A stretch of DNA of 64,000 nt. It comes from Odoribacter sp. AF15-53. GTDB lineage: Bacteria > Bacteroidota > Bacteroidia > Bacteroidales > Marinifilaceae. Where the stretch lies: positions 62,001 to 126,000 of the forward strand of contig NZ_QUHC01000006.1 of the NCBI RefSeq assembly GCF_003479425.1, in the 5' to 3' direction. The position numbers and the translations under genes are program-made. The notes under the pieces were generated by a model that was not told the DNA's origin, ran no database searches, and worked only from the letters and a program-made list of their open reading frames with translations. How positions within the stretch are numbered: the stretch's first letter is position 1; every line of letters begins with the position of its first letter. Positions 20,315 to 29,836 of this stretch are shown here, piece after piece.

Positions 20315-20931
20315 TACTTCTCGATAATTACGTATGAACCTTTAGCTCCGGGGATAGAACCCTTCACCAATAACAAATTATTTTCAGGTATCACTTTCAG
20401 CACTTCCAAGTTCTGAACCGTTACTCTGTCACCACCTGTTTGTCCACCCATGCGCATTCCTTTGAACACGCGTGACGGTGTAGAACAAGCACCGATAGAA
20501 CCCGGCTTTCTCTGGCGGTTATGCTGACCGTGAGTAGCCTCTCCCACTCCGGCAAATCCATGACGTTTCACAACACCCTGGAAACCTTTTCCTTTAGTAG
20601 TTCCGACTACATCAACGTACTCTGTTCCCTCGAACAATTTCACGTCAATTACATCGCCTAACTTGTACTCGACATCATACCCAGAAAACTCAACAAGTTT
20701 TCTTTTCGGAGTTGTGCCTGCCTTTTTAAAATGTCCACATAGCGGTTTCGTTGTGTTTTTCTCTTTCTTGTCATCAAAACCCAACTGAATGGCTGTGTAA
20801 CCGTCTGTCTCAACTGTTTTAACTTGGGTTACAACACATGGACCGGCCTCAATCACAGTGCATGGAACGCTTTTTCCCTCGGCACTGAATACGGAAGTCA
20901 TTCCGACTTTTTTTCCAATTAAACCTGGCAT
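20314..20931 (-). CDS. rplC: 50S ribosomal protein L3
   Basis: 205 residues: [20 protein letters not shown], the central-extension motif [20 protein letters not shown], and [18 protein letters not shown]. Primary 23S rRNA binder reaching the peptidyl-transferase centre. It lies 65 nt after rpsJ; that gap holds a hairpin. Confidence 0.98.
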   Translation of the reverse strand: MPGLIGKKVGMTSVFSAEGKSVPCTVIEAGPCVVTQVKTVETDGYTAIQLGFDDKKEKNTTKPLCGHFKKAGTTPKRKLVEFSGYDVEYKLGDVIDVKLFEGTEYVDVVGTTKGKGFQGVVKRHGFAGVGEATHGQHNRQRKPGSIGACSTPSRVFKGMRMGGQTGGDRVTVQNLEVLKVIPENNLLLVKGSIPGAKGSYVIIEK

Positions 20932-20971
20932 CTCTTTTTTCTCTTTTTAAAAATAGGTTTTCAATCTCTTA

Positions 20972-20997
20972 ATAACGACATAGGTTTTCGCCGTTAT
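20972..20997 (-). other. hairpin at the rpsJ-rplC junction
   Basis: ATAACG (20972-20977) pairs with CGTTAT (20992-20997) across a 14-nt loop, directly at the end of rpsJ and 41 nt before rplC. There is no T-run, so it is not a classical terminator. A regulatory role is possible but unproven. Confidence 0.3.
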
Positions 20998-21302
20998 CAA
21001 ACTTTAATCTCAACTTCAACACCACTCGGTAATTCAAGTTTCATCAAGGCGTCAATCGTACCTGCAGTTGAACTGTAGATGTCAATCAGTCTTTTGAACG
21101 TGCATACCATAAATTGTTCCCGGCTCTTCTTGTTCACGAACGTAGAGCGGTTTACAGTAAAAATACCTTTGTGAGTCGGAAGTGGAATCGGTCCACTTAC
21201 CACAGCACCGGTAGCCTTCACTGTCTTTACAATCTTCTCTGCAGACTTGTCAACCAAGTTGTGATCGTAAGATTTCAACTTAATTCTGATTTTTTGGCTC
21301 AT
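20997..21302 (-). CDS. rpsJ: 30S ribosomal protein S10
   Basis: 101 residues: [40 protein letters not shown] and [15 protein letters not shown]. Head protein of the 30S; NusE in antitermination. It is joined here to the str genes by a 76-nt gap after fusA. Confidence 0.98.
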   Translation of the reverse strand: MSQKIRIKLKSYDHNLVDKSAEKIVKTVKATGAVVSGPIPLPTHKGIFTVNRSTFVNKKSREQFMVCTFKRLIDIYSSTAGTIDALMKLELPSGVEVEIKV

Positions 21303-21378
21303 GTTTTTGTTTATGATTTATGATTTATGATTTACGATTCAAGGTTACCCGTGAACCGTAAATCTACAATCCAAAATT
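21303..21378. repeat. AT-rich GATTTATG repeat in the fusA-rpsJ gap
   Basis: Tandem GATTTATG units ending GATTTACGATTC (21311-21339), followed by a partly complementary arm around 21354-21378 (CCGTAAATCTACAATCC). It matches the repeat at 15651-15746. It contains no gene and separates the str and S10 parts of the cluster. Confidence 0.6.
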
Positions 21379-23481
21379 CTATACTAGGTCTACTCTACCG
21401 TTATTTTTCTCAACTACCTCTTTGGCAATTCCCTTCGGAACTTCCGCATAGTGAGAGAACTCCATGGAGGAACTTGCACGTCCTGAAGACAAGGTTCTCA
21501 AAACGGTCACGTAACCGAACTGCTCTGAAAGCGGCACCTTAGCCTCGATCACGCGAGCTCCAGCTCTTGATTCCATTCCTTCAACCTGTCCGCGACGACG
21601 GTTCAAATCTCCGATAATATCTCCCATGTACTCTTCCGGGGTTACCACCTCAAGCTTCATGATCGGCTCCAACAACACGGGTCTTGCCTTTTGAGCAGCC
21701 TCCTTGTAACCGATCTTGGCAGCCATTTCGAAAGATAACGCATCCGAGTCTACCGGGTGGAAAGATCCATCCAACAAGGTAATCTTCAAGCTTTCCAACG
21801 GGTAACCAGCCAAAACACCATTATCCATTGCTTCCTTGAAGCCTTTCTCTACCGACGGGATAAATTCTTTCGGGATATTACCACCCTTCACCTCGTTCAC
21901 GAAAGTCAAACCTTCTTTGCCATCTTCTGCCGGCTCCATTCTGAAAATGATATCGGCAAACTTACCACGACCTCCGGTTTGTTTCTTGAACACGTGACGG
22001 TGATCGATAGTCCCGGTGATAGCCTCTTTGTAAGCCACCTGAGGCGCTCCTTGGTTACACTCAACCTTGAACTCGCGTCTCAAACGGTCAAGGATAATAT
22101 CCAAGTGAAGCTCACCCATACCGCTGATGACAGTCTGGCCTGAATCCTCATCAGTCTTCACGCGGAAAGTCGGGTCTTCCTCGGCCAATTTAGCCAAAGC
22201 CATACCTAGCTTATCCGTATCTTTCTGAGTAAGCGGTTCAACGGCAATACCGATCACCGGTTCCGGGAACGTCATGCTTTCCAGCACGATCGGATTCTCC
22301 TCGGTACACAAGGTATCTCCGGTACGAATATCTTTAAATCCAACGCAAGCGCAAATATCACCAGCCTCGATCACATCTTTCGGCTGTTGTTTGTTTGAGT
22401 GCATTTGGAATAAACGAGAAATACGTTCTTTTTTCTCTGTACGCGGGTTGTACACGTATGATCCGGCCTCGATTTTACCGGAGTAAATACGAGTATAGCA
22501 CAAACGTCCCACGAACGGGTCTGTCGCAATCTTAAACGCGAGGGCAGAAAGTGAAGCATCCGGGTCGATCTCGAAAGTCACGGGCTCTTCCGTACGCGGT
22601 CTCTTACCAGCAGCAGCCGGGATATCCAACGGGTGCGGCAAATAAGCGATAACGGCATCCAACAAATTCTGAACCCCTTTATTTTTGAAAGAGGAACCAC
22701 ACATCACCGGGCAGAAATCCATGGCGATAACGGCTTTACGAATCACGGCTTTCAACTCCTCCACGGTAATTGACTCCGGATCCTCGAAGAAACGTTCCAT
22801 CAAAGCCTCGTCCTGAACGGCTGCAGCCTCAACCAATTTCTCTCTCCACTCTTGTGCTTCCGCTAACAAGTTTGCAGGGATCTCGGTCGCAGTCGCGGTC
22901 ATTTCCCCATTCTCCCACACGTAAGCCTTCATCTCAACCAAATCGATCACACCTTGGAAAGAATCCTCGGCCCCAATCGGCAATTGCAACGGAATCGGGT
23001 TCGCATGTAATTTCTCGCGAATCTCGCGTACTGCTTTGAAAAAGTCAGCACCGGAACGGTCCATTTTATTCACGAAAGCAATTCTCGGAACACCATATTT
23101 ATTGGCCTGCCGCCAAACAGTCTCCGATTGAGCTTCCACTCCACCTACAGCACAGAACAATGCTACAGCACCATCCAAGACACGCAAAGAACGCTCCACC
23201 TCAACGGTAAAGTCAACGTGTCCCGGGGTGTCAATAATATTTACTTTATATTGTTGACCTTGATAATTCCAGAAACAGGTAGTAGCAGCAGAAGTAATAG
23301 TAATACCTCTTTCCTGCTCTTGTACCATCCAGTCCATGGTAGCCGTACCATCATGCGTTTCACCGATTTTATGATTTACTCCGGTAAAATACAGGATACG
23401 CTCAGTTGTTGTCGTTTTTCCGGCATCAATGTGAGCCATGATACCGATGTTTCTTGTAAAATGTAAATCTCTCTTTGCCAT
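21379..23481 (-). CDS. fusA: elongation factor G
   Basis: 700 residues, translocase GTPase. G1 motif [16 protein letters not shown]2 region [16 protein letters not shown]3 [21 protein letters not shown]4 [10 protein letters not shown]. The later domains end in [20 protein letters not shown] and [14 protein letters not shown]. It follows rpsG by 17 nt, giving the standard rpsL-rpsG-fusA order. No tuf gene follows; in Bacteroidota tuf is usually elsewhere. Confidence 0.98.
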   Translation of the reverse strand: MAKRDLHFTRNIGIMAHIDAGKTTTTERILYFTGVNHKIGETHDGTATMDWMVQEQERGITITSAATTCFWNYQGQQYKVNIIDTPGHVDFTVEVERSLRVLDGAVALFCAVGGVEAQSETVWRQANKYGVPRIAFVNKMDRSGADFFKAVREIREKLHANPIPLQLPIGAEDSFQGVIDLVEMKAYVWENGEMTATATEIPANLLAEAQEWREKLVEAAAVQDEALMERFFEDPESITVEELKAVIRKAVIAMDFCPVMCGSSFKNKGVQNLLDAVIAYLPHPLDIPAAAGKRPRTEEPVTFEIDPDASLSALAFKIATDPFVGRLCYTRIYSGKIEAGSYVYNPRTEKKERISRLFQMHSNKQQPKDVIEAGDICACVGFKDIRTGDTLCTEENPIVLESMTFPEPVIGIAVEPLTQKDTDKLGMALAKLAEEDPTFRVKTDEDSGQTVISGMGELHLDIILDRLRREFKVECNQGAPQVAYKEAITGTIDHRHVFKKQTGGRGKFADIIFRMEPAEDGKEGLTFVNEVKGGNIPKEFIPSVEKGFKEAMDNGVLAGYPLESLKITLLDGSFHPVDSDALSFEMAAKIGYKEAAQKARPVLLEPIMKLEVVTPEEYMGDIIGDLNRRRGQVEGMESRAGARVIEAKVPLSEQFGYVTVLRTLSSGRASSSMEFSHYAEVPKGIAKEVVEKNNGRVDLV

Positions 23482-23498
23482 TTATCTTATCCCTTCAA

Positions 23499-23978
23499 TT
23501 AAAATCTGAAATGTGCAAAAGCTCTGTTGGCTTCAGCCATACGATGAATATCCTCTTTCTTCTTGAAAGCCGCTCCTTCTTCCTTGTATGCAGCCATGAT
23601 TTCAGCAGCTAATTTTTCTGCCATGTTCCGTCCGCTTCTTTTGCGAGAGAACAATATCATATTTTTCACGGAGATAGCTCTTTTTCTCATCGGGTTAATT
23701 TCCATCGGCACTTGGAATGTTGCACCACCTACACGACGGCTCTTTACCTCTACTTGCGGAGTAATATTCTCCAAAGCTTGCTTCCAGATGTCCAACGCAG
23801 ATTTCTCTTCCTTTTTGGCCATTTTTTCATCCACGATATCGATAGCATCGTAGAAAATTCTAAACGCGATAGACTTCTTTCCGTCTACCATTAAATCATT
23901 AACGAACCGGGTAACCAACACGTCATTAAACTTCGGGTCCGGTAACAGGATTCTTTTCTTTGGTTTTGTCTTTCTCAT
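23499..23978 (-). CDS. rpsG: 30S ribosomal protein S7
   Basis: 159 residues: [57 protein letters not shown] and a C-terminal [15 protein letters not shown]. It nucleates assembly of the 30S head. It lies 116 nt after rpsL; nothing recognisable lies in that gap. Confidence 0.98.
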   Translation of the reverse strand: MRKTKPKKRILLPDPKFNDVLVTRFVNDLMVDGKKSIAFRIFYDAIDIVDEKMAKKEEKSALDIWKQALENITPQVEVKSRRVGGATFQVPMEINPMRKRAISVKNMILFSRKRSGRNMAEKLAAEIMAAYKEEGAAFKKKEDIHRMAEANRAFAHFRF

Positions 23979-24094
23979 CTCTTCTAGTTTACGAATTTGT
24001 TCGTTCGCTGCCCTTTCCGGTCTTCAACGGTCTCACGACCATTTACTCAACTTTTCGGGAACAACCCATAAACAACTCCTGTCAATTACTTAAA

Positions 24095-24502
24095 TTACTT
24101 TTTACCTTTTGCCGGAGCTGCAGCAGCACCTTTTTTCGGTCTCTTGGCACCATACTTGGAACGACTTTGCAAACGTCCGTTCACGCCGGCAGCATCCAAT
24201 GTTCCACGAACCAAGTGATAACGAACTCCCGGAAGGTCTTTCACACGACCACCTCTGATCAACACGATAGAGTGCTCTTGCAAGTTGTGTCCTTCTCCCG
24301 GAATGTAGGCATTCACCTCTTTCCCATTGGTTAATCTAACTCTGGCAACCTTTCTCATCGCTGAGTTCGGTTTCTTCGGGGTCGTCGTGTACACACGAAC
24401 GCAAACCCCACGTCTTTGAGGGCAAGCATCCAAAGCCGGGGCCTTGCTCTTGTCCTGGATTTTTGTTCTTCCTTTTCTTACTAACTGTTGAATAGTTGGC
24501 AT
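24095..24502 (-). CDS. rpsL: 30S ribosomal protein S12
   Basis: 135 residues, decoding-centre protein. [39 protein letters not shown] and [20 protein letters not shown] are present. Both lysines whose change gives streptomycin resistance (in KKPNS and RVKDLPG) are wild type. The tail is lysine/alanine rich. First gene of the cluster, with a clear promoter at 24545-24576. Confidence 0.98.
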   Translation of the reverse strand: MPTIQQLVRKGRTKIQDKSKAPALDACPQRRGVCVRVYTTTPKKPNSAMRKVARVRLTNGKEVNAYIPGEGHNLQEHSIVLIRGGRVKDLPGVRYHLVRGTLDAAGVNGRLQSRSKYGAKRPKKGAAAAPAKGKK

Positions 24503-24544
24503 ACAAGTACTTTTAAATTAGTTACTTTTATTCAATTTGGCCCG

Positions 24545-24576
24545 CAAATGTACGAACTTTAATCATCACCACCAAA
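24545..24576 (-). promoter_or_regulatory. promoter of the ribosomal super-operon
   Basis: The minus strand reads TTTG (24573-24576), 20 nt, TACATTTG (24545-24552), an excellent fit to the Bacteroidota TTTG / TAnnTTTG pattern, about 40 nt upstream of rpsL. Confidence 0.8.
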
Positions 24577-24664
24577 CATTTCTATCATTTTTTCACAAAA
24601 AAAGCAAGAGAGTGAGAAAGTTAGCCTTCCCCCAACAAAAATAATCCCTATCTTCCACTTGAAA

Positions 24665-26257
24665 TCACCCCTCCACGATCTTCCCGATCCCCGCAAACAA
24701 TGAATGCCACAAATAATTAAACTGAGAACGATAGATATCCCTTTTCACCACCGCCTTTCCCGACCGAACCCGATCTCTTTCCGGGTTATTTCTCCGCACC
24801 AATACACCATTTATAATATCCGAAAGCGTGGACGCCTTTTTCAATCGCCCGTCTTTTTCCCTCAACAACGTGATCACGAAATCCTCGTATAAAAACTCCA
24901 TTTCCGTCGTGGCCTCCCGGGCATCACCGGAAATACGGAATTTCATACGATCCACCTTCCCGGATTCTACCTCAATTTTCGTGAGAGGGGTTATCATCGG
25001 GTTCAGCAAAGCCAAATCCATTTCTCCCATTTCCCCCTCTATCTGGAAACGCCCATTCGAAGAAGCCACGGGCAAACGGAATGTGGTCCGGAACTCTCCC
25101 GCATTCATCAACTTACCACGAACTATCAATTTATAAAAAGGCTCGTTCGCCTTCACCACATTCGTCAATCCCTGAAATTCTCCACTCAGGTCATTAAAAG
25201 TGATTTTCCCCGGGGTTTCCTCGCTCTTAGACAATTCCTCGTAGGCCACGTGAACATGCAACAAATCAATTCTCTGTACCTCCAGTCCTAAAGGAAACTG
25301 CTGTACCCCCTCGTAAAACAAACGCTTTACCCGATCCGGTTGATCTATCTTTCTATTTTTAAAACTATTGACCGTGACATCCTGCACTCCCACGTATCCT
25401 ACTTTCAAAAGACGAGCCGTCAACAAACTACCGAAATCCCATTGTTCTGCGGTAACATTACTGACTTTAACCTGAGTCCAGTCCTGTCCGGTTTTTATGG
25501 CATATTTACCCTTGGGCAACAGAGGTAAAAGACAGACACTATCTATCTTTATTTTCCCCTCACGACTTCCAACATACAAACCCTCCACGTTCAGAACCAG
25601 ATTCCCGTTCAAAAGCTCTCGTTGCACTCGCTCCGACGAAACCCGAAGGGCTTCACAGGAAAACATTCGAGCCAAAGCCCCCGACATAACATTCCAAGCA
25701 AAACCTTCCGCTCCCACGTGTATATTCCGCCCCGTAGTCCGTGTCCAATTCCGTTTTTTCCATTGCTTGTACCGGATATCCTCCAAAGAAATATTAATCT
25801 CCCCGATCTCCAGTGCATTCAAAATCTCTCCCATCTTCCCGCGGAACACTTGCTCGTCGGTCTTTCCCGCCGTTTTACCCGTGATCTCGAACGAAGACGA
25901 TTTCAAAACCAGCTTTTTAGTTTGAACAACAACTCCTGTATCTCTTTTTTTCCAATGAATACCCTTAATCGTCAGCTCATCGATAATGCCTTTCAACGTG
26001 TAGAACGGAATATTATGCTTTGCCAACAGAACACTATCCCCCATCACGTCCACCCGCTTCAATTTAACCGTTCTGCCGAGCAGATTTACACGAGCTCCAC
26101 CTATTTTCAAACAAACAGCCCCTTTCGTACGAGTTGATACCCCTTGCTCCAGCCTAACTTTAATCTTATTTCCCAACCAAAATTCCACCCCCAACAACAA
26201 CAAGAAAATAATAATTATCGAGCACAATACAATTTTAATAGTTTTCATCATCGCCAT
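24665..26257 (-). CDS. AsmA-like membrane-anchored periplasmic protein
   Basis: 530 residues. One N-terminal membrane helix (about 5-27, IKIVLCSIIIIFLLLLGVEF) is followed by a long beta-rich periplasmic region, with repeated short hydrophobic-polar strands such as VCLKIGGARVNLLGRTVKLK and DLLHVHVAYEEL. This layout resembles AsmA/TamB-type envelope proteins, which bridge or affect lipid transport to the outer membrane, but I see no decisive motif. The function is therefore unknown. It is a single gene; the unusual AT-rich gap with the 36-bp palindrome lies upstream. Starts at the first or at the adjacent Met codons (26248, 26251) are equally possible. Confidence 0.65.
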   Translation of the reverse strand: MAMMKTIKIVLCSIIIIFLLLLGVEFWLGNKIKVRLEQGVSTRTKGAVCLKIGGARVNLLGRTVKLKRVDVMGDSVLLAKHNIPFYTLKGIIDELTIKGIHWKKRDTGVVVQTKKLVLKSSSFEITGKTAGKTDEQVFRGKMGEILNALEIGEINISLEDIRYKQWKKRNWTRTTGRNIHVGAEGFAWNVMSGALARMFSCEALRVSSERVQRELLNGNLVLNVEGLYVGSREGKIKIDSVCLLPLLPKGKYAIKTGQDWTQVKVSNVTAEQWDFGSLLTARLLKVGYVGVQDVTVNSFKNRKIDQPDRVKRLFYEGVQQFPLGLEVQRIDLLHVHVAYEELSKSEETPGKITFNDLSGEFQGLTNVVKANEPFYKLIVRGKLMNAGEFRTTFRLPVASSNGRFQIEGEMGEMDLALLNPMITPLTKIEVESGKVDRMKFRISGDAREATTEMEFLYEDFVITLLREKDGRLKKASTLSDIINGVLVRRNNPERDRVRSGKAVVKRDIYRSQFNYLWHSLFAGIGKIVEG

Positions 26258-26656
26258 ATTTATTTAATTAAGAAAACGAAACCGGAAACAAATAGTTACA
26301 TTCGCACATTCACAAAAGGAACTTTCATCCTGCTTTTTACCATTACAGTAATAAAAACTCTCTCCTGATAGATATACTCCAAATACTTACACTAGAAACA
26401 TATATATATAATTTAATATCAACTAAATATCACTACCGTATCAACACTACATACAATGCTGTTATAAAGTTATTATTATTCTATATGAACACTATACTAG
26501 TATAGCGTTCATATAGCGTTATAAGTGGAATTAACATGAAATTCCTCTAGTAATAAACAGAGAATCCAGATTGTCATCTTAGTGGCTACACGCTTGTTTC
26601 TCAACTACATGTAGCCTGACATAGTATTATTAAACACGAGTTTAAGGATCGCTCGT
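26258..26656. other. 399-nt AT-rich intergenic region, no gene
   Basis: No coding capacity was seen on either strand. It holds the near-perfect palindrome at 26481-26516, a 9-nt direct repeat next to it, and an inverted repeat GGCTACA (26584-26590) with TGTAGCC (26610-26616). No clear TAnnTTTG promoter was found. Confidence 0.7.
26481..26516. promoter_or_regulatory. 36-bp near-perfect palindrome (operator candidate)
   Basis: The halves are complementary at 17 of 18 positions (CTATATGAAC..., centre CTAG at 26497-26500; the single mismatch is 26491/26506). The word TATAGCGTT occurs at 26501-26509 and again at 26512-26520, an 11-nt spacing that would put two sites on one face of the helix. There is no T-run, so it is not a typical terminator. 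It could be a dimeric-repressor operator for the AsmA-like gene or a cruciform-forming site. Confidence 0.45.
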
Positions 26657-27799
26657 CTACTTTTTCAATTTTATCCGTATCAATTCACGTCCTTCACTCC
26701 CTTTCTGAAGTTCGACAGAAGATAATTGAGACTCTTTCAAATCACTCAATTGTTTCCATACATCCCCCTTCCTTCCATCTACTTGCACCTCGAAACGTTC
26801 ACCAAAAGTTTTACAATCCTCCTGCTGCAATCGCCGATAAACCGAGGGGAAACGGGATTGCAAAGATTTCCGGAAAGAATCAAAAACATACGTTTTAGTA
26901 AAGCCATAAATCACCCCACTCGGATATTTCGGATCATCTTTTCTTACCTCAATCGTCACGATCTCTTGGGGATTAAGCCTTATAAACTGACCATCTGATC
27001 GCGGTTCTCCATCCACGAACCAAGCGAGTCCCTTTATTTCTTGTTTACGGACTAGCGGAGAGTATTGAATCTCGATATCATCTTTTATTGTCGGTTCCAA
27101 ATTCTTGAATTTCCAGACGATTTTGTTCCCCTCTTTTTTATAACGGGACGGTGAAATCCGGATAATTTCATCTTTCGGGATATCATGATTCGTAACCTCC
27201 ACGACAGCCTTACCGATGGTTCCCCACCAACCTGCACCCGTACTCAACAGGTAACTGAAAAAATGATTCCGCTTGTCATTATAAGCCGGTAACGTGTAGG
27301 TTACCTTAATCCAAACCGTTTTATCCTTGGGAAATTTCGTTTTCCATACATACCAGGGTTTATTGGCCTTTTCACGTTGCCGGAAAAGGCGAAATTCTTC
27401 GTTTTTGTCCTTTTCTCGCCGGATCTCTTTCAAATCCCCGGGAACATACATCTCAACCGCATCCACCTTTTCGTCATCCACCCAAACATGGAGATTTCCT
27501 CGAAAATCTTTATTTCCAAGATCCATGCCCCACGGGTAAAATTCCATCATCGGGAAACCGACCTCGACATCCTCGGTTTCATCGAAATTACGCATCTCGA
27601 AAATACATTCCACCTCCGAATGGTCTTTGTATAAATCCACGCGAACCTGTTCCGAAACCATCCTTACTTTCAATGAATCGCCCGGGACAATTCCTTTACC
27701 CCGTGTCGGGTTAGGTATAATATCCGCTTTCACGACCTCCAAAGACACGAGTACAAGTATACAAAAGAAGAAAACGCCTTTCATCAGATTAAGCTTCAA
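26657..27799 (-). CDS. secreted hypothetical protein, DUF4424-like
   Basis: 380 residues with a signal peptide (MKLNLMKGVFFFCILVLVSL, cleavage likely near VVKA-D). The mature part begins DIIPNPTRGKGIVPG, and the first half has alternating beta strands (VRVDLYKDHSEVECIFEMRN, VGFPMMEFYPW). This recalls DUF4424-type exported proteins, where a short invariant start is followed by interface-energy-like strand repeats. The match is by eye only. The function is unknown. The gene is divergent from the C69 dipeptidase; a TAAATTTG box (27821-27828, minus) precedes it. Confidence 0.6.
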   Translation of the reverse strand: MKLNLMKGVFFFCILVLVSLEVVKADIIPNPTRGKGIVPGDSLKVRMVSEQVRVDLYKDHSEVECIFEMRNFDETEDVEVGFPMMEFYPWGMDLGNKDFRGNLHVWVDDEKVDAVEMYVPGDLKEIRREKDKNEEFRLFRQREKANKPWYVWKTKFPKDKTVWIKVTYTLPAYNDKRNHFFSYLLSTGAGWWGTIGKAVVEVTNHDIPKDEIIRISPSRYKKEGNKIVWKFKNLEPTIKDDIEIQYSPLVRKQEIKGLAWFVDGEPRSDGQFIRLNPQEIVTIEVRKDDPKYPSGVIYGFTKTYVFDSFRKSLQSRFPSVYRRLQQEDCKTFGERFEVQVDGRKGDVWKQLSDLKESQLSSVELQKGSEGRELIRIKLKK

Positions 27800-27820
27800 A
27801 ATTATCTTTTAAAATTAAAA

Positions 27821-27828
27821 CAAATTTA
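27821..27828 (-). promoter_or_regulatory. -7 box of the DUF4424-like gene
   Basis: Minus strand TAAATTTG, fitting TAnnTTTG, 21 nt upstream of the start codon. No good -33 partner was seen. Confidence 0.45.
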
Positions 27829-27855
27829 TCAAAGAAGCAATACCTGTATTTTTTC

Positions 27856-27863
27856 TACCTTTG
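27856..27863 (+). promoter_or_regulatory. -7 box of the C69 dipeptidase gene
   Basis: TACCTTTG, fitting TAnnTTTG, 47 nt upstream of the start codon. The -33 element is not obvious. Confidence 0.5.
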
Positions 27864-27910
27864 GGGTACAAATCTTAAAAAAGGAAATACACGAATATAA
27901 AATCTCAAAT

Positions 27911-29542
27911 ATGAAAACATTTATTCTCCTTCTAGCAGCCACCCTTCTACTTTTCCAGGCGGGAAATGGTTGCACGATCATCGTGGCGGGAAAGAAAGCC
28001 ACGATCGACGGCAGTGTGTTGAATTCGCATACTGATGCTGGTGCCGATTGCCGCATCCGGGTGGTACCGGGACAGAAATTCCCCAAAGGAAGCATGACGC
28101 CTGTGTATTACGGAATCCAACGGGTGGATCTCCCACTGGATGATAACGGAGAAATTCTAGGTTATATCTCACAAGTGGAGCAAACTTATACTTATTTTCA
28201 ATCTGCCTATTCGCACATCAACGAGTACCAGTTGTGTATCGGAGAAAGCACCACGAGCCAGCGTCCCGAACTGCAAGTCGCCAAGGGAGAAGGCAAACAG
28301 ATCATGACCGTCGAACAAGCCATGATTTTCGCTTTACAGCGCTGTAAAACCGCCGAGGAAGCCTTGGAGTTAATCACCTTTCTCATGGAAAAGTACGGTT
28401 TCCTCCCGTCCTGCGGTCCCGAATCGGAATGCCTGACTATTGCCGATCCCGAAGGAATATGGGTACTCGAACTATTTAGCGTTGGGAAAGACTGGACCCC
28501 GGAAAGCGGTAAGCCGGGCGTGATCTGGGCCGCACAGCGGGTCCCCGACGAGGAGATTGCCATCATCCCCAACTGGAGCATCATCAAGGAAATTGATCTT
28601 TCAAAACCGGAACAATTCAAGGCATCTTCCAATTACATGCAAGTAGCCATAGATAACGGGTGGTACTCCCCGGAAAGCGGTAAGCCCTTTATCTGGCAAG
28701 ATGTTTATGCCCCAACTCCAAGAGAATGGGCCACGAACCGTTTCTGGCTATTCGTCAACACGTTTGCCCCCTCGCTTGACCCGATCCCGTCAAGACGGAC
28801 CAACAACCCGTTCGATAACCTGAACCAGTATATCCAATACGTGGAACCACTGAGCGTCTACTCCTTCTCGTTCAAACCGGAACGCAAAGTATCCGTGAAA
28901 GACTTCATGGATTTTCAACGCTCCACGTTCACGGGAACGATCTATGACAAGGAGAATGATGCCGCTTGGTATTACCCAGACAAAAACGGGAATATGGTGA
29001 AAAGCAAACTAGCGACACCTTTCCCTTCGAGTGAAACTCAAAAGCTCATGAAAACGACCCGTAGACGCCTGGTAGCTCGTGTTGACGGCGAATACGGTAT
29101 GGTAGCTCAACTTCGTTCCGATCTACCGAAAGAAATCGGTGGCATCTACTGGGTTTTCCAAGACAATGCTTACACGTCACCTTATCTTCCTATTTTCACG
29201 GGAGTTACTCGTATCCCCGAAGTCTATTCCACGTACGACCCGAAGCAATACACGGACAACTCTGCCCGCTGGGCTATTGATTTCGTGGATAACCTGCTCT
29301 ACCTGAACTGGCAGGACGGGAAAAAAGACCTCGAAGCGGCACGGGCCCCGATGGAACAAGATTTTTTCCGGCGTAATGCTGAAATCGAAAAAGAGTTTCT
29401 TGCCCTGCAAAAGAAGAGTCCCAAGAAAGCCGTGGAATTACTTAACAACTACACGCGGGAATGCGCCGACACAATCATGAAGACCTACGTGCAACTCAGG
29501 AATACCCTGATCACGAAATACACGAATAACAGAATGAGATAG
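27911..29542 (+). CDS. C69-family dipeptidase (secreted Ntn-hydrolase)
   Basis: 543 residues. A signal peptide (MKTFILLLAATLLLFQAGNG) ends exactly before C21 in the motif GCTIIVAGKKATIDGSVLNS, the nucleophile exposed after processing in Peptidase_C69/PepD-like Ntn-hydrolases. HTDAG follows as in the family, and GESTTSQRPEL and EDCESTGFLPSCGPESECL-like segments (here YGFLPSCGPESECLTIADPE) are also typical. It probably cleaves dipeptides in the periplasm or at the surface. The length is normal for the Bacteroidota members. A hairpin after the stop (29544-29569) probably ends transcription. Confidence 0.92.
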   Translation: MKTFILLLAATLLLFQAGNGCTIIVAGKKATIDGSVLNSHTDAGADCRIRVVPGQKFPKGSMTPVYYGIQRVDLPLDDNGEILGYISQVEQTYTYFQSAYSHINEYQLCIGESTTSQRPELQVAKGEGKQIMTVEQAMIFALQRCKTAEEALELITFLMEKYGFLPSCGPESECLTIADPEGIWVLELFSVGKDWTPESGKPGVIWAAQRVPDEEIAIIPNWSIIKEIDLSKPEQFKASSNYMQVAIDNGWYSPESGKPFIWQDVYAPTPREWATNRFWLFVNTFAPSLDPIPSRRTNNPFDNLNQYIQYVEPLSVYSFSFKPERKVSVKDFMDFQRSTFTGTIYDKENDAAWYYPDKNGNMVKSKLATPFPSSETQKLMKTTRRRLVARVDGEYGMVAQLRSDLPKEIGGIYWVFQDNAYTSPYLPIFTGVTRIPEVYSTYDPKQYTDNSARWAIDFVDNLLYLNWQDGKKDLEAARAPMEQDFFRRNAEIEKEFLALQKKSPKKAVELLNNYTRECADTIMKTYVQLRNTLITKYTNNRMR

Positions 29543-29543
29543 A

Positions 29544-29569
29544 TCAACGGCAGCCCTAGTTGCCGTTGA
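29544..29569 (+). terminator. hairpin after the dipeptidase gene
   Basis: Perfect 9-bp stem TCAACGGCA / TGCCGTTGA with an 8-nt loop, two bases after the stop codon. The T-run is missing, so termination is likely but not certain. Confidence 0.55.
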
Positions 29570-29601
29570 CCAAACATCCGCAAGGAACAGGAGGAGAGAT
29601 G

Positions 29602-29731
29602 TGTCTAACAAGTCCTTTTCCTACAAAACAACTACCCCCTTACACAGGGGGAGAGCTAACAACCAAACGGTTTCCCCTCCCGTGTAAGGAGGGGCAGGGG
29701 TGGTAGTTCGATGTAAATAGACTTGTTAGAT
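29602..29731. repeat. palindromic dispersed repeat (MITE/REP-like), copy 2, inverted
   Basis: Reverse complement of the element at 1322-1465, about 130 nt. A core of about 40 nt (GAACTACCACCCCT, then CCCCTCCTTACACGGGAGGG) is almost identical. It lacks about 13 nt of the copy-1 sequence beside the second hairpin. The terminal inverted repeats read TCTAACAAGTC on both sides, differing from copy 1 but again complementary to each other. It lies between the dipeptidase and the araC-type gene. Confidence 0.8.
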
Positions 29732-29786
29732 CCCCTCTTCCTCTGAAAATAACAGTGATTTATATTCCATTTACACCGTAAATACG

Positions 29787-29794
29787 TATATTTG
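29787..29794 (+). promoter_or_regulatory. -7 box of the AraC-type regulator
   Basis: TATATTTG, matching TAnnTTTG, 42 nt before the start codon. The -33 element is not clear. Confidence 0.5.
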
Positions 29795-29836
29795 CAGAAA
29801 GGCGGCAGAGAGGATTCATCACACTAAATCGCTTCA

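Noticed and set aside
25622..26137. 171-codon plus-strand frame opposite the AsmA-like gene
   Set aside because: It is histidine/proline-rich, as expected for an antisense shadow, with no family similarity.
26481..26516. Rho-independent terminator for the DUF4424-like gene
   Set aside because: The stem is AT-rich, has no T-run on either side and lies about 140 nt past that gene, so a terminator is unlikely.
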